Source of the DNA: Xestospongia bergquistia
Taxonomy: Eukaryota; Porifera; Demospongiae; Haplosclerida; Petrosiidae
Length of the DNA: 64,000 nt
Assembly (NCBI GenBank): GCA_963965975.1
Contig: OZ014412.1
Coordinates: 13,654,849-13,718,848 of the forward strand
Direction: 5' to 3'
Shown: one piece after another, positions 61,265 to 64,000 of the stretch
Layout: each line of letters opens with the position of its first letter
Position numbering within the stretch: the first letter of the stretch is position 1
Program-made: the position numbers and the translations under genes
Notes under the pieces: model-generated
Seen by the model: the letters and a program-made list of their open reading frames with translations, nothing else
Database searches by the model: none
What the model was told of the DNA's origin: nothing

Positions 61265-61720
61265 TACATCTTATCGTTTATGACCGGATCTATGTGTGAG
61301 TTATGAAAATTGCCATCATTAGAAGATGTCTCTATCATTTGTTGTAAATAATATTTCTGTCTTTTTACATATATATTTACCTTCATCAAAAATATCACTA
61401 AAGTCTGATACATCTGATTCGTCGCTAAATACCCTTGCAATAACGTCATCAGTGGTAAGAGCCATATCTAAACAATGAACGATATCGTTGTATATATTTG
61501 CAGCTGCAAAACTTCTATATATCGACTCTTATTATACGAAAGGAACATGATTTTACAAGACAAAATCGAAGAATAGATATTCTTAATGTGCTTCAGATCA
61601 GTGTAGACAGTTACAAGCAAAAGACAAGACAAAAAAGTAAGATGGTAAGTCCGCGACGCATATATGTGTTCTTGGCGTTGTCATTGATTGACGCATAAAT
61701 GCGTTTTGGCGTGTAAAGGG
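59230..61720 (-). pseudogene. piggyBac-type transposon 2 (broken)
   Basis: Minus-strand transposase read from ATG at 61465: exon 1 is acidic (TTDDVIARVFSDESDVSDF, donor at 61381), further acidic exons follow at about 61350-61260 and 61090-61020, then an RG-rich block (about 60860-60770), the N-terminal domain (60765-60316) and the catalytic core (60150-59275). The first Asp is in SIDETMIGFKG, the second in YADRFYSS, the third in MGGVDKADAVYYS. A partial C-terminal Cys motif (CLVCND) near 59245 is truncated. The right end is CCCTTTACACGCC against a TTAA at 61721-61724, as expected for piggyBac. Lesions: two in-frame stops (about 60313 and 60203), loss of the left terminus, and a 63-bp internal duplication placing the third-Asp motif inside the N-terminal domain. 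Confidence 0.85.
61182..61258. repeat. TA microsatellite
   Basis: About 77 bp of pure TA within the 5' part of piggyBac 2, probably in an intron between its acidic exons. Confidence 0.95.
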
Positions 61721-61724
61721 TTAA

Positions 61725-62905
61725 AGGTGAAAGTTAACAAGAACTTGGTTCAACAACATCTTAGTGTCACAGTGGGGAAAGTTGTTACACTGAAAGACAT
61801 TAGCAACATACAGACTGGACTGGTAAGTAAAGAGGATGAATATAATCTAGACGCTCTTGTTAAGAAGTTAAGAGATATATCAGGTATATTAATATCATTA
61901 TTCACATGTACATGTATGTGAATTAAATCTTTTTAGGTTTGTCAATTGAAGCATTCACTGATGCTAGCAAAACTTTTACAGGCTTATTGTTTTAAAGACA
62001 GTATTATGAATTCTGTCTTTGATTTGAATCCCGAGGTAATTGTTGTTGATGCTACTTATAAACTGAACAATTTGAGAATACCTCTGTATTTATTGATATA
62101 CATTGATGGCAATGTCCAGGGTGAAATAGTGCTGATGTTCTTGACAACGATGGAAACAGAAGAAGCCATAACCAAATGGTCCAAACCTTTAAGCGCACAA
62201 ATGCCAAATGGGAATGTACTAAATTTGTGATGAGTAATAAAGACTTGAAAGAAAGGACAGTTTTCAAGAAAGAGTTTCCTAATGCTACATTACACATTTG
62301 CTTGTTTCATGTCCTGAGAAGGTTCAGAAAAAGTAACAACAGACAAACTGAGTATTCTTCCAGGTGAAAGAGATCATGTCTTAGATATTATTTCTAAGCT
62401 AGCGTGTTCAAAGTCAGAGTTGGATTATGATGAGCTCTACCAGGCTCTTCTGAAATCATGACTAAAAACTGTGATATCATATTACAACACTAACTGGCAC
62501 GGAATTCGCCAGCAGTCAGTTGCACGTTACAAGGAAGTCTGTTTCACCTTGGAAGAAAGAATCAACAATAGACTGGAAAACATCAATGAGAAAATAAAAA
62601 GTGTCTGTTGTAGGTAAGATTTTAACAATGATGCGTGTGACATTCATGTTAATCATTATTATTAAATAGGAACAGTAGTTTGTCAAAGTTTTTTAATCAG
62701 TATTTTGCTGTGCTAGCTACTCTGAGGAATGAGTATGACCAGGCAACTCTAATGGCTCTTGTTAAGTGGAATGTTACTGTTACTGACCCTATTGAAGTGG
62801 AGTATGCATCGATTTTGACACCTTACACATTAAGGTATTATTCCTTAGTATTGTTTTTTTCATATTATGATTATCACTATCATTGTAGATTTGTGTCTAA
62901 GCAAC
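61725..62905 (+). pseudogene. MULE/ZSWIM-like transposase relic
   Basis: The plus strand reads VTLKDISNIQTGL, then MNSVFDLNPEVIVVDATYKL with the DATYK signature of MULE-type DDE domains, then after frame changes ECTKFVMSNKDLKERTVFKK with FPNATLHICLFHVLRRFRK, and later NTNWHGIRQQSVARYK and RINNRLENINEKIKSV. This order matches animal ZSWIM1/3-like proteins and Mutator-like transposases. A final exon at about 62671-62835 continues the family pattern (SLSKFFNQYFAVLATLRNEY). Frame changes near 62170 and 62330 and a stop at about 62460 inactivate it. It starts directly at the TTAA bordering piggyBac 2, so piggyBac probably inserted into it, and its own N-terminus is not visible on the other side. 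Confidence 0.7.
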
Positions 62906-63590
62906 TTAAGCTAAAAAGTAGTATTATTAGTATTAGTAGGATTATCTTTGAATCAGAAAATGAATGCAAAGTTGCATCTTTGCCAGGAATTTTTACAAGC
63001 CACAATTACCAGTTGTCAGTGTGCCTTTTGGACTTCCACATAGTTACCCTGTCGTCTCCTTTTTGCGGTGGGAGAAAGGGGCAAATTCCTTTATTTATTT
63101 ATTCCTTTAAATTACTTTAGTCCATCAACCACTATGGTATGTTTGTTGTTCTTGAGACCATTTCCATGAACACTTAAACACACATGTTGGCCTTAGCAAT
63201 GAATACAGGTTACTAGTTTTGTAATACTTTTAACTTGTGTAATTATGTGAACATATCATATATGAAATGGTACAATTTATTAGTTTGAGTCAAGCATGAC
63301 ATTTAGGACTTCATTATCAAGTTCATTATCAAGTTACTACAGTCATAATCATAACTGCTCTCTTTCTCTGTTTTAATATCTGAGCAATATTAAAAAACCT
63401 GATCAAAATTACTTGTTGTTTTATAGTAGTAATTATTGAATATTATATTGTTAATTTTATATAACAAATTAACAGCAAAACTTATAAGAACAGGTAAATA
63501 AGAAACATTTTTAATTAGCATTCCACGTGTCACAAATTGTGGTTACTAATGAAGGTGGGCGTGTCACGAACTTGGCAGGTTTGTCACAGT
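62906..63590. other. Non-coding, nothing recognised
   Basis: AT-rich DNA between the MULE-like relic and the Gypsy protease fragment. I cannot assign any of it. Confidence 0.4.
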
Positions 63591-63599
63591 AAAGTATCA

Positions 63600-63836
63600 A
63601 AGAAGACCTCAAAAAGTCAAGCCACACATTCTATATTACAAGACTTCCCCCTCCCTCTGATAAACTCCACCAGCGTCTCCACAGCAACCACGCAGTAATG
63701 TGTATGATCTTCTCAGTCAAAGGCAAGACCAACCCAATTGCTTTGACAGTTCATGTAAACATGGCAATCCTTCCCATGGAACTAGACACAGGGGCTTCTC
63801 TGTCCTTAATTAGTGAAGATACTTATAAACCCATTA
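63600..63836 (+). mobile_element. Gypsy-type protease fragment
   Basis: The plus strand reads IFSVKGKTNPIALTVHVNMA followed by MELDTGASLSLISEDTY. The DTGAS is the catalytic motif of a retropepsin-like aspartic protease of the Ty3/Gypsy class. The preceding open frame (from about 63600) has the linker composition found between gag and protease. Just after the protease start, at about 63836, the sequence switches to the repeat also present at 58744, so the pol frame is interrupted. No reverse transcriptase follows within the window. Confidence 0.75.
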
Positions 63837-64000
63837 TACTCTGTCCTAGAAGAACTCTTTATTACAAAAAGGTGTTATATGCATGGAATGTAAGGTAAGG
63901 AATTTCCTTGCCTATTATATACAATTAGCACTGAACCACATTTTAAGTGTATTCATTATTTGTTTACATGAATGTCATATGAACACACCACATTTTCTCT
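63837..64000 (+). repeat. Second copy of the DNA repeat at 58744
   Basis: From about 63851 the sequence follows 58752-58900 closely (ATGCATGGAATGTAAGG, ATTCATTATTTGTTYAC, GAACACACCACRTTTTCTCT) to the end of the window. It is therefore probably the 5' end of the same Tc1/IS630-like element family, inserted into the Gypsy protease sequence. Confidence 0.8.

Noticed and set aside
61168..61449. 93-codon frame ending in Tyr/Ile repeats as one gene
   Set aside because: The Tyr/Ile part is the TA microsatellite. Only the start overlaps acidic piggyBac 2 exons, which splice differently.

Overview
The window looks like AT-rich genomic DNA from an early-branching animal, most likely a demosponge (inference). 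The grounds are spliced genes with short GT-AG introns, an ankyrin / Roc-like GTPase / COR-like / CARD-like receptor-type gene of a kind I associate with sponges, animal WDFY3- and CLPTM1-like sequence, and dense eukaryotic transposon debris. I see no prokaryotic operons, rRNA, tRNA or CRISPR. Most protein-like sequence here is broken. The one gene I can follow through every visible exon without a lesion is the minus-strand ankyrin/GTPase/COR/CARD gene at 46060-58388, whose 5' end is not in view.

Layout. 1-9.9 kb: mostly featureless AT-rich DNA with a TTTAGTT-rich tract and a CT microsatellite. 9.9-13.8 kb: relic of an unnamed dispersed gene family (minus), then a decayed piggyBac element (plus). 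13.9-14.3 kb: four tandem units, each with a microexon-like motif. 15.6-17 kb: a zinc-binding N-terminus remnant, minisatellites and one CLPTM1 exon fragment. 18.8-24.0 kb: an unprocessed pseudogene of a WDFY3/ALFY-like BEACH protein (minus), with an (A/G)TTACT satellite in one intron and a perfect 58-bp hairpin downstream.

24131-44587 is a tandem segmental duplication: copy 1 is 24131-35056, about 30 bp of junction sequence follows, and copy 2 is 35088-44587. Each copy carries an ankyrin exon (minus), a ten-exon DUF7869-like transposase-type gene (plus), a Death-like fragment and a COR-domain pseudogene holding a foldback element (minus), and the start of a gene resembling C14orf93 (plus). 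The copies differ by large indels and by independent disabling mutations in the DUF7869-like gene. Only copy 2 keeps a 24-bp inverted-repeat pair around that gene.

46-58.4 kb: the intact receptor-type gene. Its 8.6-kb intron contains an old repeat family, a solo LTR with target-site duplication, a 27-bp-stem hairpin, a decayed transposase-family N-terminus and a broken Ty3/Gypsy pol fragment. 58.7-64 kb: a mosaic of a Tc1/IS630-like N-terminus, a broken piggyBac element ending at a TTAA, a MULE/ZSWIM-like relic, and a Gypsy protease fragment cut by a second copy of the DNA repeat seen at 58.7 kb.

The genes do not form a pathway. The window is best read as one working receptor-type gene beside a decaying BEACH gene and a recently duplicated, transposon-rich block that also holds defective relatives of the receptor.
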